Assembly (NCBI RefSeq): GCF_043641665.1
Contig: NC_092193.1
Coordinates: forward strand, 20,672,784-20,736,783
Reading direction: 5' to 3'
Source of the DNA: Enoplosus armatus
Taxonomy: Eukaryota > Chordata > Actinopteri > Centrarchiformes > Enoplosidae
Length of the DNA: 64,000 bases
The translations under genes and the position numbers were made by a program. Of this stretch, positions 47,987-63,155 are shown piece by piece (the first letter of the stretch is position 1; the number at the start of each line of letters is the position of its first letter). The notes under the pieces were generated by a model. It was given only the letters and a program-made list of their open reading frames with translations, was not told the origin of the DNA and did not search any database.

Positions 47987-50900
47987 CTCATTGAAAGACC
48001 CGGGCCGCAGGAGAGCCGCCATTAGCCACAATGACACGAGAAATCAGCTTTACTGTCGTGGCATGTGGTGTTCCTCCAGCCTTAAAATTCATCCTCTGTA
48101 ACGGAATGTTCACCCAAACGCTCCTTAGTTGCCACAAAGCTAAGTTGAATAAGTATGGCTTTTATAATATCCAACTTTTTTGGTGATTTCATAAATGTTC
48201 CATAAAATTGCTGAGAAGATGTGACGGGTCTGCTGAGACGAGACGGTGCCTTAGTTGCTTCCTTTTTAGGCCATGTGTTGTATCCACCAGCAGCTGGATT
48301 GTAGTTATGCATGTGCGGTGTGAGGGTTTGTGTTACGAGAGCTTGTTACGGGGCTAAAATTTCCATCATCCAGTCAATTTATCTGTCAGGGGGAAACAAG
48401 CAGAGGCCTACCCCCCCCCCCCCCCCTCCTCCTCCACCACCAGGGCTAGCCATGCCGTGACTGAAGCTATTACATCTCTTGTTTTACAATAAAAGACATC
48501 ATGACTAGGAAGGAAAACAATTTGGCAAAAACAGGTTTTTACAAATTGCAACACTTAAAACCAATTATTCAGTTGTACTTCTTAGTCATAGACAGAATAT
48601 TTGTTTGGGTTTTCTTGCCACATTTGCTTGACCCAGTTAACTCCAACCATGCCGAGTTGTCTTGCTCTTGCTTCGTTCTGTTGCGTTTAGACAATTTGCC
48701 ATAGTTCTGCAGTAACCACACCAACTGCTATTATAGTTTATGGCTTTCCAATCGTGTTTTTATCGATTCCACAGATTTTTAATTAAATTTTTCTTTAACT
48801 GCCTGATTAAATAAAGGTTAAATTGCACAATGTGATTACAGCACGCAGACCTTGAATAAAGAACAGATGGTCTTAATAGTTAAGTCAAAGATTGTCAAGT
48901 AGTCCCTTTTTGTGAGGCTTGATAAATACACAGACTTGGAATTGAAAAGACTTAATCATTTTCACAGGTGTTGTCAAAGCAGGGGTGGGGTGTTTGGTGA
49001 GTTCACTTAGTGTACTTTTGCCAAATGAACTCGGGATGACAATATGCCATTGATTTGTATCGGCCTAATTTGCCTTTTATCAGAAACATGTTTCCGTCGG
49101 CTAATTGAAGCCAATCGAGCGGCACCGACCCAGCTGACACAGCTCTGCCTGTCGAACTTCTGCAGCTGTCCAGATGTTAATGCGGCCAAACTTCCGAAGC
49201 GTTTGATGTTTCCCGTCCCTTTTATCAATAGCTGCGGCATTACAAGCTGTTGTTCAGCTCATGCTTCCCCCTGTTTTTGTGTCACGCTGGTGCAGCACAT
49301 TATGTCAATGCCCTTACGCTATTGCCCGCATATCATCTTTTTCTCCAGCTGTAATACAAATAACATTAATTACATACTCAGAAATACAACTTTTATCAGA
49401 TTTTAGTGAGGTTTTTTTTTTTTTTTTTACTAAATAGTATTTTTTGACCTTTTACCAAAAATCTTAGAGCATCATTTTAGCTTTTTTCCATGGAACATCA
49501 CCGAAGAGTCAGACTGAGAACCTTCCTGCTAGACAGCTCACTCGAAATGAAACAAAATCAAGCCGAAAAAAAGTACATGAAAACTTGATTGTGAAAGTTC
49601 TTTCACGGCCTAATATTAGTATAGAATAGTAGTTTGACAAAAAACAAAACCAAAACCAATCAGAAACTTAACTCCACTGACAAGCTTTCTGGGGAACTTT
49701 CAACCACACCTCTGCATATTGCCGAGCTGTCTCCATGACAAATGAGCAAACTCCATAAAAACTTGAAATACCTTAAGGTGTGCTTAACATATCTTTGTAA
49801 TTCATCATGAAGAAACTGGTCCACTAATTGACCGAGACTGAGGCGGCGCTACAGTCAACTGTCCAGCAATAACAAAATGCCATAGAGAATTAAGTGTATA
49901 ATGCCGCATTAGACTGTTACTCTGGTGCTACTTTCAACCCCCACGGACAAGTACTTCATGTTGGCTTAATGTGACTGCATTTTTGAGAGCTGATAAAAGT
50001 TGAGTTGATACAAAACAAAGCTTGTTAGCAGAAACAATAACATCGAAAGCAATATCTTCCCGTCTGTATTTTTGTTTTCTACTCGGCTTGGATCGACTTT
50101 CGACAGTTCTGTCTAACACATAACGCTGCTGTTGTTGTTGCTCGGTGACTTATAGATACCCACGGCCCGTGGAGGTGCTTTTGGGATTAAACTGACTGGG
50201 CCAAGTCGCAGATTAGGTTCTCTTTCTGCCTATTAGCATTATAAAATTATTGTGATCTTCAATAATTGATTGAAGTCAAAGTTCATTTCTTACCATAATT
50301 TACAGTCTGTTGACAGCACGGAGAGTCAGATATGGTTGAGTTGACGTGGCTAACATTAAAAGTGGCCAACGAAAACACAAAATAGATTTGCTCAGATTTG
50401 GTTCACTGACAAATAGATTTGGATGGGAGTCTAACAGCGGGGGATGAGTGTATACCCTGCCAGATTAAGAAACCAGGCTTTATATTCTTTCATAAATCCT
50501 CCTCTCTCACTCTCCTCTCCGTCCCCCAAGGTGAACCGAGTCAGTGTTATGTTTTCGACGGCGACGGTGTGTGTGAGGAGTTTGAGCGGGGCTCCAGTGT
50601 TCAGGACTGCGGTTACTTCACACCTTTGGGCTACACAGACCAGTGGGCATCCACCGCGACTGCTTCTCACCAGGACCCCAGCCACTGTCCCGCCCGTGCT
50701 GCCACTGGGGAGCCATCGCTTACCAAGGTATGGAGTATGAACCACAGGGCACATAAAAGACTTCCAGATGACAATAAACTCCCCGTGGTGGGCATTGTGG
50801 AAATCCTCAACTCTGGGGTGTAACAGTGTTAGCAGCTGGCTTCAACGATGAAATCATCTCTGTGCTATTTTTATCTGGGTAGCAGCTACTTGGTAGTAAT

Positions 50901-52306
50901 TCCGGCCAATGATTTAGGCCCCTGCCTGCGCCCAACAGCAAACTCTTGACCAACCAGCTGAATCCTCATAGAAGCGAATATCCAGAACTTGGAGGAGATG
51001 GACCATTTGAAAGTTCTCTCTTACTCTTATTGCACTTGACAGCAAGGTACTTCCCATCATTACTGGTGCACTTGTGTGTGTGTGTGTGTGTGTGTGTGCA
51101 TTCTACTACTGCACATTTCATGGCTATTCAAGTAAAGCATTCATTTCAGTCATTTGCTGCTAATAAAACTGTATAAAGTAAAAAAAAAAAAAACTTCTAA
51201 TGGAGTGCAGAGACAGTCACTTCCATTAAAATCAACACAACCCATGTCAATCATTTTGTCCTCGCTCACTGACTGGAGTTTTGCTCAGCAGCATTGTTTT
51301 CAGTGCTGCCACTGAAACCCCCCCCCCCCCCCAAAAAAAAACGGGTTAGTAGGGTAACAGGGTAACTCTTCAGGTCACAGTGACACAGCTGAGCAGCGGC
51401 TGGTGAAGAGAAAGGGCTTTGCACATAACTTTGGAGGACCTTTTGGCAGAACTTTCTGTGACAGCACAGCACAACTTTGAATACGGCATAGCTTCCCTTC
51501 TTTCTTTTTACAACTTAAGTACAAAATGCATCAATCATTTTCCAGCTCTGACGTCTCCAATAAACTGTCTGCAAACACATGAGGCCTCTCAGGGCCATCA
51601 GTGCGCATAGTGTCACAGTTTTAGGAATGTGCTCGCATTAACCTTGCTCCTCTACACACTAGGTCACATACAGATGAAGCGTGATCACAAAACAAAAAAA
51701 AAAAAAAAAAAAGATGCAGAGTTAAGAAAGTTCTGCTCAGCTGGGCAAAGGCCATCATTTAAGCCATCGCGGGAGGAGGATTGCTGGTGTCAGACACACT
51801 GGTTCGAGCGTCTTAGAGCTGGCAAACCTCCTGGGATTTTTCACGCTACAGTGTCTGTATGAGGAAAGGTGCAATAAACAAAACAAATCAAAGTGTCAGT
51901 GAATAAGGTCAGCGCGACCTGTCAAATGCTTCCCTGCCAGAGAGGTTGGGCTCTTCTCAAGGCACAAAATAGGAATAGGAACAGAGTTCATGAAATCAGC
52001 ACAAAATCTCTAAACCACAAATGACATCATGTGCCAATGTAACCAATGGGATAAACCAGGTTACTTTTTGGATAGTAAAACGAGATCAGTTCATATTACG
52101 GTTGACATTATGGATTAAAAACAAGATTGCTCATAATTATTTATCGTGTAATTAGCGTTGTGCCTTTCCCCTGTCCTGTGTGAAGCTCTGCAGGTACCAG
52201 CACCTGGAGGTGAGCGAGAAGCTGCCCACCGATGCCTGGTTCCCTTGCACAGCCCAGTCCGACGCAAATAATGACCTGGAACATTCATTTTGGCTGAAGG
52301 TAACGT

Positions 52307-52340
<34 letters not shown>

Positions 52341-53358
52341 CATGTACTGTATCTGTTTTCCCCTCCACTGAATGACTGTGGGTGGCTACTCTGTCTTCAA
52401 CAGCTTCCAGCACTTTCCAGTTGCTTTTGAAATGGGCTTGAAGGGCCTCTCACACAAACTGCTGGCCCAAAACTCCCCACACGCACACACACACTCCTAA
52501 CATCCCAACAGCTGCATGATTCATATAACGCACTGGTTACTATAATTACTCATTTTCAAGGTCAGCTGCAAATTATGGGTACTAATGATCTGTAGATCTG
52601 TAAATAATGACTAGCACTCTACTTATTCTTTATTTACATTTGGGTTATCTTTTACCCAGTGTGTGCTAACCATCAAGATCCTTCGATAAGGATCCGTTTA
52701 TTAACGGTGGGGACCAAGTGTTATATAATTAACTCATCATTCATAATTAAATACTTAAAAGGTTCACAAGTTATTAAAATACTGGCATCTGAAGGAATAA
52801 TAATAATTTTGTCATCGTAAATGCATCTCTTAGTCATCGTGAACACATCGTTTATAATTATAACCTACTATGGGTCCAGAAAATAGAGCAGCAGAAATGT
52901 TAATTACGCGCCATGTTTTTAATCATTACATATCGTTGACTAATTGTTTCTTTGTGATGAAAAAAGTAACGTTTGCAACTGATTGGCATTTGCGTTTGTT
53001 GTTGAGAATTACAATAGCTGCTGCTGCTGCATGCCCAGTTGCCTTGCTCATCCTCCACATCCCCTCGCCAGCAGTGATTCACATAGACGTCCTGGTTCGT
53101 GCAGCGCACTGTATCTAGACCTGGCTTTCCATTCCAGACCTGCGTCTGCTTCTCATATTTAGTCATTTTGCATTATTTAAATCTTTTCCCGCGGCCGCAG
53201 TTCCCACAATCAACTCCGCGGGTCCAGACTAGGTGTAGGCTTGCCGTTGATTCGACTGATAACTTCACAAGCTTGTCCGTCATGCTCTGTCTGGATTATA
53301 GGGTCCTTTAAAGCCATGAGCCTGCCTCTTTCCTTCCCTGCACATACTCATTCATTTT

Positions 53359-53399
<41 letters not shown>

Positions 53400-56300
53400 T
53401 TCCACTTCTTTGTTGAATGACTCATCTTTCCATCCCCTGCTTCTTTTATGGATGCTCTCTTTATCAGGCACATCCCTGCAACCTCTCTGGAAGGCCGCCT
53501 TCTCCCTAAAGACTCTTTCACCGTCTGAAAAGCCTTCGTGATAGCACCCATATCTGCCTGCTCTCCCTGAAACACCTCGTTTTCCTTCAAGTGTTCGCTC
53601 TGTCTCTGAAAGGCCTCCCTCGACTTAAATGTCTAGCCTCGCTCCATCTGAAAAGCGCGCCTCAGCCATCCTGTCATATCTGTCTCAGCCAGCTCTCTGA
53701 AAGGCGTCCGTCTCATTCAGCAGTTCTGCGTCTTCATTTGGAAGCCCTTTTTGATTTCCTGAAAGGCCTTTAAAACCTCTTTAAAGTCACACACTACCCA
53801 ACATCTATCTTTTGAGTACGAAACACTCGCGGTCTGCAGGCTTGACAGGTGGCTGTGAAAATGAGAGGTTTGGTCACAGAGAACAGAGGCCAGGTTCTAC
53901 TTGGAATCACGGCGGTTACACTGGATTTCACTCATAACATAATTGCACTGGTAGCGTGGAGCATTGGTTAGGACATTTTAAAGCACCCACAGGAGCCAGT
54001 GGCCACCCTGACTGACTTCTTGTTGCTGCTAACTCCTGGTTACCAGTCCTGCAGACTGACATGTGCTATCAGCTGTCACCTGCCACAAGGAGCTGCTTCA
54101 CACTATCCTCCCAGTTCCCCCCCCCACCCCAGGTGACTGACCAACCAGAGGGAGTTGGGCCAGGAATGTAACCCATGTTGACTCTACCATAGCGCCCTCT
54201 ATTTACTGCGAGCTGAAGGTGTAATGCATCTTTTCAAAGCGTCAGATCTGTCTTTTTTTTTTCTTTGTTTCTTTGAAATGATCGATCCAGCTGGGATTTG
54301 TCCATCCTGGAGTGGCAGCCTCCGTGATGGTGTACCTGGCTTCAGATGGGTCGTGGTTTGGGGAGCAGTGTCGGAGGACGGCCACCATCCTCCTCTCTGA
54401 TACTACTGGCAAGAACCACTCACTAGGTACTTTTTACTTGTATTGCTTTGTATGTATTTGATTGTTTTTAAGGCAAAGTAAGGTGATGCTATATGATAAG
54501 GGCAGTCAGAACGGACAACAAAGTATAAACAAACACATGGCATGGTTAGAGGATAAAGGACCACTTGAAACCCTTCCATCTACCCAGGCACACATGACCT
54601 CTCGTGCCATCGGAACCCGTTGGTGGTGAATGTGACCCATGACCTCTCTCAGCCGTTCTTCATCACGGCCTCGGTGATTCTCCTCTTCTCCTCCCCCTCT
54701 GTGGCAGTGGGAGGCGTGGCCCTGAGAACCTCCTGCCACTTCAGCACCTTCGCCCTGACCGGGTGCGCATCAGAGGGTGGGCTCTCCCACAACTACCTAC
54801 TTAACACACACACACACACACTCACACACACACACACATAACATGTCAGTAACTGTTTCCTGTGGTGCTTGAAAAATATGTACACATCTCTCTCATAATA
54901 TCTAAAACAGACAGTGAATGTTTCCCTTTAAGGAAAGATTTGAATCTGAGAAACGTATTAAAGGAATATGTCAAGTGTTTGGGAATTTGACACAAGTACT
55001 CGTTTACTTTAGCGTTGCACTGTAACATTGCCGGACTAGTTTAAAAAAAAAAAAAGGATGAAAATCGATGCAGCAGAACCAGAGATGTCGTCTTTTTTTG
55101 TTCCACACGTTGTTCTTCCTTGTCAAAACCTGGTGCCTACATTACCCACAGTGCAACCTGGCCGTTCAGCGAGCGATTTGGATGCGCTATGCTAATAGCA
55201 GCTAATGTAGCCGCGTGCCCGACGCAGATTCTCTTCATGTTCAAACTTGTAGTCAACCGACGCTGACTCGGGTGACATCACTTGAGGCAAATTATCAGAT
55301 TTCGGAAAAAAAAAAAAAAAAAAAGGCTTAATACAACTTCTTTTTCTCTTAAATACCGCCTTCACTTTCGTATGAGAGGAGCATGATCTCAACTGGAAAG
55401 GGATCATTTGCAGTTTCTTTAAAAGTAAGCATGTATCAAAGATAAATGGCATGCTATTTTGTGCTGAACTGTTACCATAACAGGTCAATTCCCAAAATGA
55501 CGGCCTCCCAAACACTTGGAGTATTCCTTTAATCTGAGTGAATTTGCTTAACGGGATATAGCGGTCAGTTTAGACCTCCTAGTCGCTGCCTCTCATCCCT
55601 CTCCTTTCCTCCCTCCGTCCCTGCAATAGCTGTTTGCGGCAGCCGTGTCAGATGCACAGCTGCAGTCCTCCCCAGTTAGAGCACGCCTCTGTCAGGTAGG
55701 CCCTTTGGAATGACCGACCAATCGGAGAGCTGAAACGGCAAACAAAAGAACCGTCTATATATCAGTGTGTCTCTGTAGGTGTACAGGAGGAGGGGAGGCC
55801 TCGCACTGCTCCGTTCAGTGTCACCGTGGTTTCAGTATCACTGTCCTCAACGGCAGGGGAACCCCACCCCACCAGGTACACTGAATGCTCTATTATGTGC
55901 CGCACTGTTGAAATAACATCATGCAATGTCCTTTCAGTGTTACGTTACCCTCCAGTTCTCCATTGATACAAAAGTATATCATGCAAGAGAGTTGTTAGAC
56001 ATTTTACATCCATTGCGTGTTGAGATTGAACACACATGTGAGAGGGGTTTTTTTCTGTATCATCAGATCCTGGCAAAAGGTCAGTCCTTTCTGAAGCATC
56101 TCCTACACTGTCTCTTCCTCTCTCACTCCTTTTTTCGGTCTTCTTCCAGAGGGAAACACAGCTGGAGTGTTTCCATGGTTCGTGGGATCGTGTGGTTAGC
56201 TGTCAGCCTGTGGACTGCGGCCTGCCTGATCAGTCTCATGTCTACCACGCCATATTCAGTTGCCCCTGGGGAACCACCTTCGGCAAACAATGCTCCTTCA

Positions 56301-59300
56301 CCTGTGGATCACCAGCTATACTACAAGGTAAGTCGTGGATTTGTCTATAATGTCCTGTTCTAGTCCAGTCTGTTCTATTCTAGTTTAATAAACATCCATG
56401 GCTCATGAGCAAACAGCTGACTGTAGAATACAGGGTCACACTTCATAGCCCCACTGTCAGGCTCACCATGCAAACCAACAATTACCTATCTTTTCAAAAT
56501 GTTCCAAAAAACAACCCTTATTACCTCAAGATCATGATATTATTATTGATATATACATATATATATACTTTAGAGTTTCTCACAATTATTCGCATTGCTG
56601 AATGACAGAGGTCAACAGCTACCTTACCAGCCACCTTCTGACATTTAAAGCTCAGCGTAGTGAAGAGACAAACCACAGCAAGATGCTTTCACTAGCTTAC
56701 AGTCCATAAAACTTTTTTTTTTTTTTTTTTTACAGGACGCATCCTGTTATAGTTACAGACAGTGTTTATTTAAAACAAATTAGTTTGAAAAACAGCGAAG
56801 ACAAGGGGAACTAATCGACAGTGTTGCAATAAAATCACAGTGGAAATGCCATTTGCAAAATCACAACCATGTTTTCTCTTAATGAGGCTTGCTCCTCATA
56901 GTGCTTCTCTTTGCGGCTTCATGGCCCTTAAAGTTAGTTAGTGGGGATTACAGTTATTGGAACTCAGGGTGACCACTGATAGAAACATCTACATGGCATA
57001 TTCCTGCTCCCCTTACACACACACACACACACACACACACAGCACAATTTCCCTCCACTCAGATGTCCACAATGTCTTTAAAAACACAACTTGCACCACC
57101 AGATCAAATATTGCCCGTGGCACCCCGTAATTATTACCACCACGCACGCACGCATTCACAGTTACACAGAAAAGTAAGAGAGCTTCACCCCCTTTTCAGT
57201 AAGCAGCAAGTTACGCAACGCAGTAGATGCTTCTTGAAATGATTAGGTGGAACAAGCATGATGTCCACACACTTGTGTTTGCGGTCGAAAAATCCACAGC
57301 GAACGCTCAAATGTCGCGGTAGAGTCAGCAGTAAGACCCATGTATTCATGATGTAAATACAGATTGCGCCGAAATAATTCTATTTGTGGCTTTTGGTTTT
57401 CGTGAAAAATATGTTTGAAGGCCATCACGCCTCACTGAGCAGTGAAAGCACACTGTGCGGTTCACAAGAATATGCTCAGTGCACACCAGTACAGCTGTAA
57501 TGGATTTTGATTATCACACAGACCAGCACAATGTTTAAATAGCTTATAAAAAAAAAAAAAAAAAATGCCATGTTAAAGATTCATTACATTTTACAGACCC
57601 AATAAAAATTGTGAAAGGTTCAGGGTGTTATGATTCTCCACACATACCAACACTCATGCTTCATGTGGAGCCATACAGGCATAGAAAATATTAGCTTTGG
57701 GCAACGCTGAAGCCATAGTCTACTTCTCCTCACGACTATACCAAGACAGAGCCATGAAACGAAACCAGAATGTTATGGTGGGATGGAAATGAATCCATGA
57801 TGTTGACCTACTTGTGCTTCTCCAACGTACTTCTTTGTGTTTTAGACCATATAACCCCTCTAAACGTAAGTCTTAAAGCAAGTATGTACCTTTTGAAAGA
57901 AGAAATCGCTCAGTCTTCCCTCTTTCAAATGAAAAGTTGAATTCATAAGCAATTAAATATGCCGTTTGCTCATTTCAATACACTCTGCTAAAACAGCAGA
58001 CTTTGGGACTGTGCTACGGTTACACTACATTTGAGCATGTCGCAGATAAACATTTCTGTGGTTTTATAATTAGAATTAAAAACACCAAGAGGCATGCTGG
58101 TTGTTGTTGTCTTGTGGTCCCGTTGCACTCGCTCTCAGCTCAGGTCTTTGAGCAGTTTCCTGAAGAGAATCTGGTGAATTGAAGGGGAATTCGATGTGCC
58201 ATTGACCTGTAATTACCACGTGTGGACAGAGTGGTCACTGTTCTGCAAATGTCACATAGTGTCCAATACAGTCCGCAGGTTCATGCGTGCAAGTCAAATC
58301 TGTCCAGAAGGGAAAACCCTGAATAACTGTGACTTGAAGTTACTTTTTCTCATTTCTATTGATCATGCCACCATACCAAAAATTGACATGTATGATACAA
58401 CACAAAACACATTCAGTATATCAGTACAAGTTCATGCAGGTTTAGAATAATAGAGATGATGTTAGTGACACTTTCTTTCCTCTGTCCTCCTCTCCACCCC
58501 CCACCCACCCCCCACCCCTCCTCAGGCGACAGTGACAGGCTGGTGTGTTTGGAGGACGGTCTGTGGTCTTTCCCAGAGGCCTACTGCAAGATCGAGTGTC
58601 CAGAGGTCCCGAACATAACTGATGCCAAGCTGTTAACAGCAGACTGTCTGGCCTCAGGGCACGATGTTGGCTCTGTCTGCCGTTACAAGTGCAACCCAGG
58701 CTTCTATGTCAGAGGGAGCCTCAAAAAGAAGACACCGAGGTAAGTGTTTCGGGACAGGTGGGGGCCGTGGTCAGAGAGTAGCGCTACGGCTGCCAGGGTT
58801 TGGAGGGGCATTTCTGCTAGCATCACTCACATGAAAGATGCATGTATTAATAACAGTATACGGCACCGTACAGTCTCCTCTTTAGTTTCTTTCCAGTGGG
58901 CTCTGTGTTCTGATTCTGACACCATCAATTATTAATCAGATTAATCGTTTCAGGCGCATTATATCTTTTTACATACAAGGACATAAAAAACTGCAAGAAC
59001 AACAGACTCTAATCACGTCTCGTGGGTCGCGGAATGCCTTTAAATACGAGTAAGTCTGCGTAGACAGCAGACCAAAGTGAATGCAGTGTTTTATCCCGCA
59101 TGCCTCCCTGCGTAATGGAGGAAATTCCTTCTTTTCCTTTATTTTACAAGATTCCCATTACGCACGGCTTAATAAAATTAGGATCTTTGATTTCGATATT
59201 TTATGCAGCAGTGTAACAATGCATCACATGAACACCCGAACCCCAAGGGCAACATTCTAAATATCGATGGGAAGAGTTTAAAGAGGCATTTCTCGGCCCA

Positions 59301-62300
59301 TCATCATGTGTAAAAAGATGTTTCGGAACAAGTTCACATTAGGGTCCAATAAAATATGTACCGCTGCTAACTGGGCCTCGATATTACTTTGCCAATTGTA
59401 TTCATTGGGTAACTGCTCATTACTGAACACAGTTCACATGTTGTTAATGAGGGTTTTCTAACAGGAGGAGACACAGTCTCTCTCTGGGGTACGTTTACAT
59501 CCTGCGTTACATGGAGTCGGCTGTCTCCCTCCACACATTTCAGTCTGCATTAGCAGCAATCAAGTTGTTGAGTTCATGTACCACATATAGTCATGCCATA
59601 TTTTCCTTGCTGTATTGTCTTGAATTGTAAAATGCAGTGTATCAAATATCTAACAAGCTGACTTTCACTATCATATAAGGCCAGTAAAAAATATGGTTCT
59701 GTATTACAGTAACTTTCCATCCAAAGCGGCGAAAAAAACGATTTCACGTAAAGATCCGTTTGCAGCTGGGTATCTTTATGAGTTACACTTTCTCAAACAT
59801 ATGTGTAAACATTTTAATAACCCCTGATGCTTTATTAGTCCAACATGTGAAAGTGAACAGCAGCAGCTATTAAAGAGCTTTAAACAGGCTTTTTTTTACT
59901 CTTACCTTTGACACATGTACCCACATAAATTTATATTGTAACACATACTGTTGCGTTTACACACTACGTGCACCACACCGGAGATCTTTTTTACTGTAGA
60001 ATGGGCAGTCCTCTGCACTCAGTATGGTTTTTGTTATTGAAACCGTAAAATGGGACAATAGAGAAGGGGAGCACAGTGCACGTGGCTCTAGAGGGAGTTT
60101 GTTATAATAAACCTCACTGCACGTTTTTTCATAGATACATGTCCGCTTTGGTACTCTGTATTACTGAACGAACACGATAGGGATTCAGCCACCATGAAAA
60201 ATGTTATTTATTTGTTTTAAATGATCATATCTGTTACATCCTCTGGTACAGCAATATGCTTAGAATAAAAAACAAACAAACCAAGAACTTAGCATGACCG
60301 CCAGATAGGTCATAGGACCTATAGAAAGGAAACCAGTGTCACAGTACTGGCCACATAACACCAGTTGTTTTGCCCATTATTGCTTGCAACTAAAAACTTT
60401 GAATGTACTTAGAGATCCGTTCATTTGCTCCTGTGGTCTCTAGGAAGTACTTCAAGTTGGAGTGCCTGGAGGGGGGGCAGTGGGAGGAAACTAGCTGTGA
60501 GCCGATATCCTGCCCAGCCCTACCTGATGTATTCCAGGGCATGTATACCTGCACCAATGGCCTGTACTATGACACCCTCTGCACCCTGCAGTGCCCACAT
60601 GCAACAGAAAATGTAAGATTTCAATAGCCGTCCATTTGTTCCCCCTCGCAAAGAAGAAAATGGCACATAAAATAGTAAACGACGTATGTATGTGTGATTT
60701 TACAACTTTTACTGTTAAAAAAAAAAAGACTTTAAAACCACAGACGGTCCAAATCTTTGTCAAAACTTGCCATTTTCAGCATCGTAGGCTGCTAGCTCGG
60801 AGGTTGTTGATGTTGCTGTTTCGTTTAGCGACGGGGACTTTGAAAACAGTCACGCACAGATAACGGAAGAAGAATGGAGAATGGCGACTGAAATAGTCGC
60901 ACAATGGCAGACTTATGCCAGCAGCCTACATCATTATCAATGATGATGCCATTTTCGTGTCAGTTTTAGATGAGTTGGACAGGGTGAGGCACTTGAGACA
61001 CTCCGTACTAGATGCTGTTAGTCTTGGTCATGATGTAGGACAAAAAAAAAAAAAAAAGACACAAAAGTCTAAAAGGAGGTAAAGGTCGCAGCACTGTGGA
61101 AATGTATCTTTAACTAATAACCTTCACATCTCAAGATCGATGTTCATGCAATATAGACGCTATCGCAACAAATGCATTATACAATTTTGTTTGACATGAT
61201 AAACCACAGCCATTCCCCTCTGAACAACAAAACTGTGTGCACAGTAGCTGTGGTTTTTAGCCTCAGTCACGCATCACTGACACCTTGTCATGAACATGTT
61301 GCTGCGCTGCTGCTGCTGCTGTTGTTTTTTTGCTCCAGACTTCAAGGGGGGGGGGGTAATCCAGCTGTACCCATGCTGGATAAACGAAGCGTGAGGAAAC
61401 TTCTACAATGGCTGCCGTTGTAAAATGTATTAAAAAAATGCGCGCTTCCACCAAGTTTCCCCAAGTGTGTAGGACAACGATATGGTCGAACTAGTTCTGC
61501 AATACAATAGTTTTTATAAAGTCTCCAGAGTGCGACGTCTTTGAAGTCCGGGCGCCATCTCCTTATTAAAGCCACATTTAGTATGCGTGTGAAAACAATT
61601 ATGAAACAAAAGCATTTAAAGTGTTTTTTTCGTATGGAGGATGTCATTTAAATTCAGGAAGTAAGTCATTCATTTATTCATTTCACAACTGACTCCTCTG
61701 TGAATGCCTGTCTGTGCAGGGAGCGTCGTGTTTGTCCACGTAACTGCTCAACAATGTAAAACAATAATGGACTCTCAAATCACGGTGGGAGCTCAACTGA
61801 ATGAATTGTTTCCCAAAGTGTTTCTCTTGAGTCGTCTGAAGTGCAGGCAGCGGATTTCAGCGTGTGCGTTTGTCTCCAGAGTGAGATCCGCTGCACGAAG
61901 GATGGCGGGTGGACGACAGCGTTCACCATGTGCTCCAGCCTCAAGGGATCGTGCTCTCCTCCTACTGATCTCAACTCCGTAGAGTACAGCTGTGACCAGG
62001 GGATGGATGTCGGTGAGTGCAAGAGATGAAAGTGTAATCCGTCAAATAAACAGTCCTGATTATATTCTCCTCCTTTCTGTCAAACAAAATGAAGCCATGC
62101 AGAGCGGCCTGCCTGGCTGCTTTTGGCTTGTCTGGTTACGCACTACTCGACTGAACAGACAAGGCAAATCATGACGGTGGAGCGTCCTTTTGTCAACACT
62201 TGTGCTTTTTCTCCTCTTCTTTTTTTTTGGCATTCTTTGATTTAGATGTGAGATCCAAGTGATAGATAGATAGTAGATTAAGAAAACAACAACACAAAAT

Positions 62301-63095
62301 GTCTGAAAATAATGATTGTCATAATAGACTGGGAGACAGTAAGTACTGAATCAAACGCTCAAACCAGCTCTGACAAAGTCTCATCTTTAAAATCGGGCTT
62401 GATTTATTTGCCTCCTGAAAGGTTAAAGTGTCAAATAGCCATGACTTATTTACCCAGCCGCGACAGCATGAACAACAGAGAAAATGAAGAGCATACATTA
62501 AGTGTGAATAAATTAGGGCACAGATACCACGCAGTGATGGTGGTCAACAAGCAGTCGGTGGCCAATTACACCACAGCGCTGTTTCCCCTGTGACACATAT
62601 CCCACGACTGTCGTGTGTGTTTTGATGCCGATCTGGATCCAGATACAAAATAAAAAAAGTTTGTCTATTGTTAAAATGCCAAATTTGGAGGATTATGCAG
62701 CTTTTTGCGGAGATGCACATGCTCTGAGTGCTTTGTCCTGTATGGATACGGAGAGAAGCCTTTTAAGGCGTCTTCCTCTACTGACTGCACTCCGCTAACT
62801 TATTATACCACTAAATTACGTTTTGAAGCATTTTCTACATTTGAGTGCCCAGTGTTAAATTAAATCACTACAGTGCATGCTTAAGCACACGCTTGTTGAA
62901 TATTATATGCTATAGTGACTTGGCAGCATCGAACTGAAAAGTAAATCATGACATTACACGCTGGCAAGCAGACAAAACATTTGTTATGGAGAGTTTGTCA
63001 AGCTATAGTTGAATTGTACTGACATATTATGGTAGATATTTGTTATTAAATGCCAGGAGGAGACTCCTGAGAACCTGAACCAACAGATGGACTTG

Positions 63096-63155
<60 letters not shown>

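Larger units (their letters stand above)
52300..54290. other. PAPPA2 intron 15
   Basis: 2.0 kb. (TG)n at 52310-52337, (CT)n at 53363-53394 and the periodic CTGAAAGGCC repeat (53487-53768). Nothing coding seen. Confidence 0.75.

Noticed and set aside
49044..49406. 120-codon plus-strand frame in intron 13
   Set aside because: No recognisable domain, no splice borders in phase with PAPPA2; kept only as a possible noncoding element.
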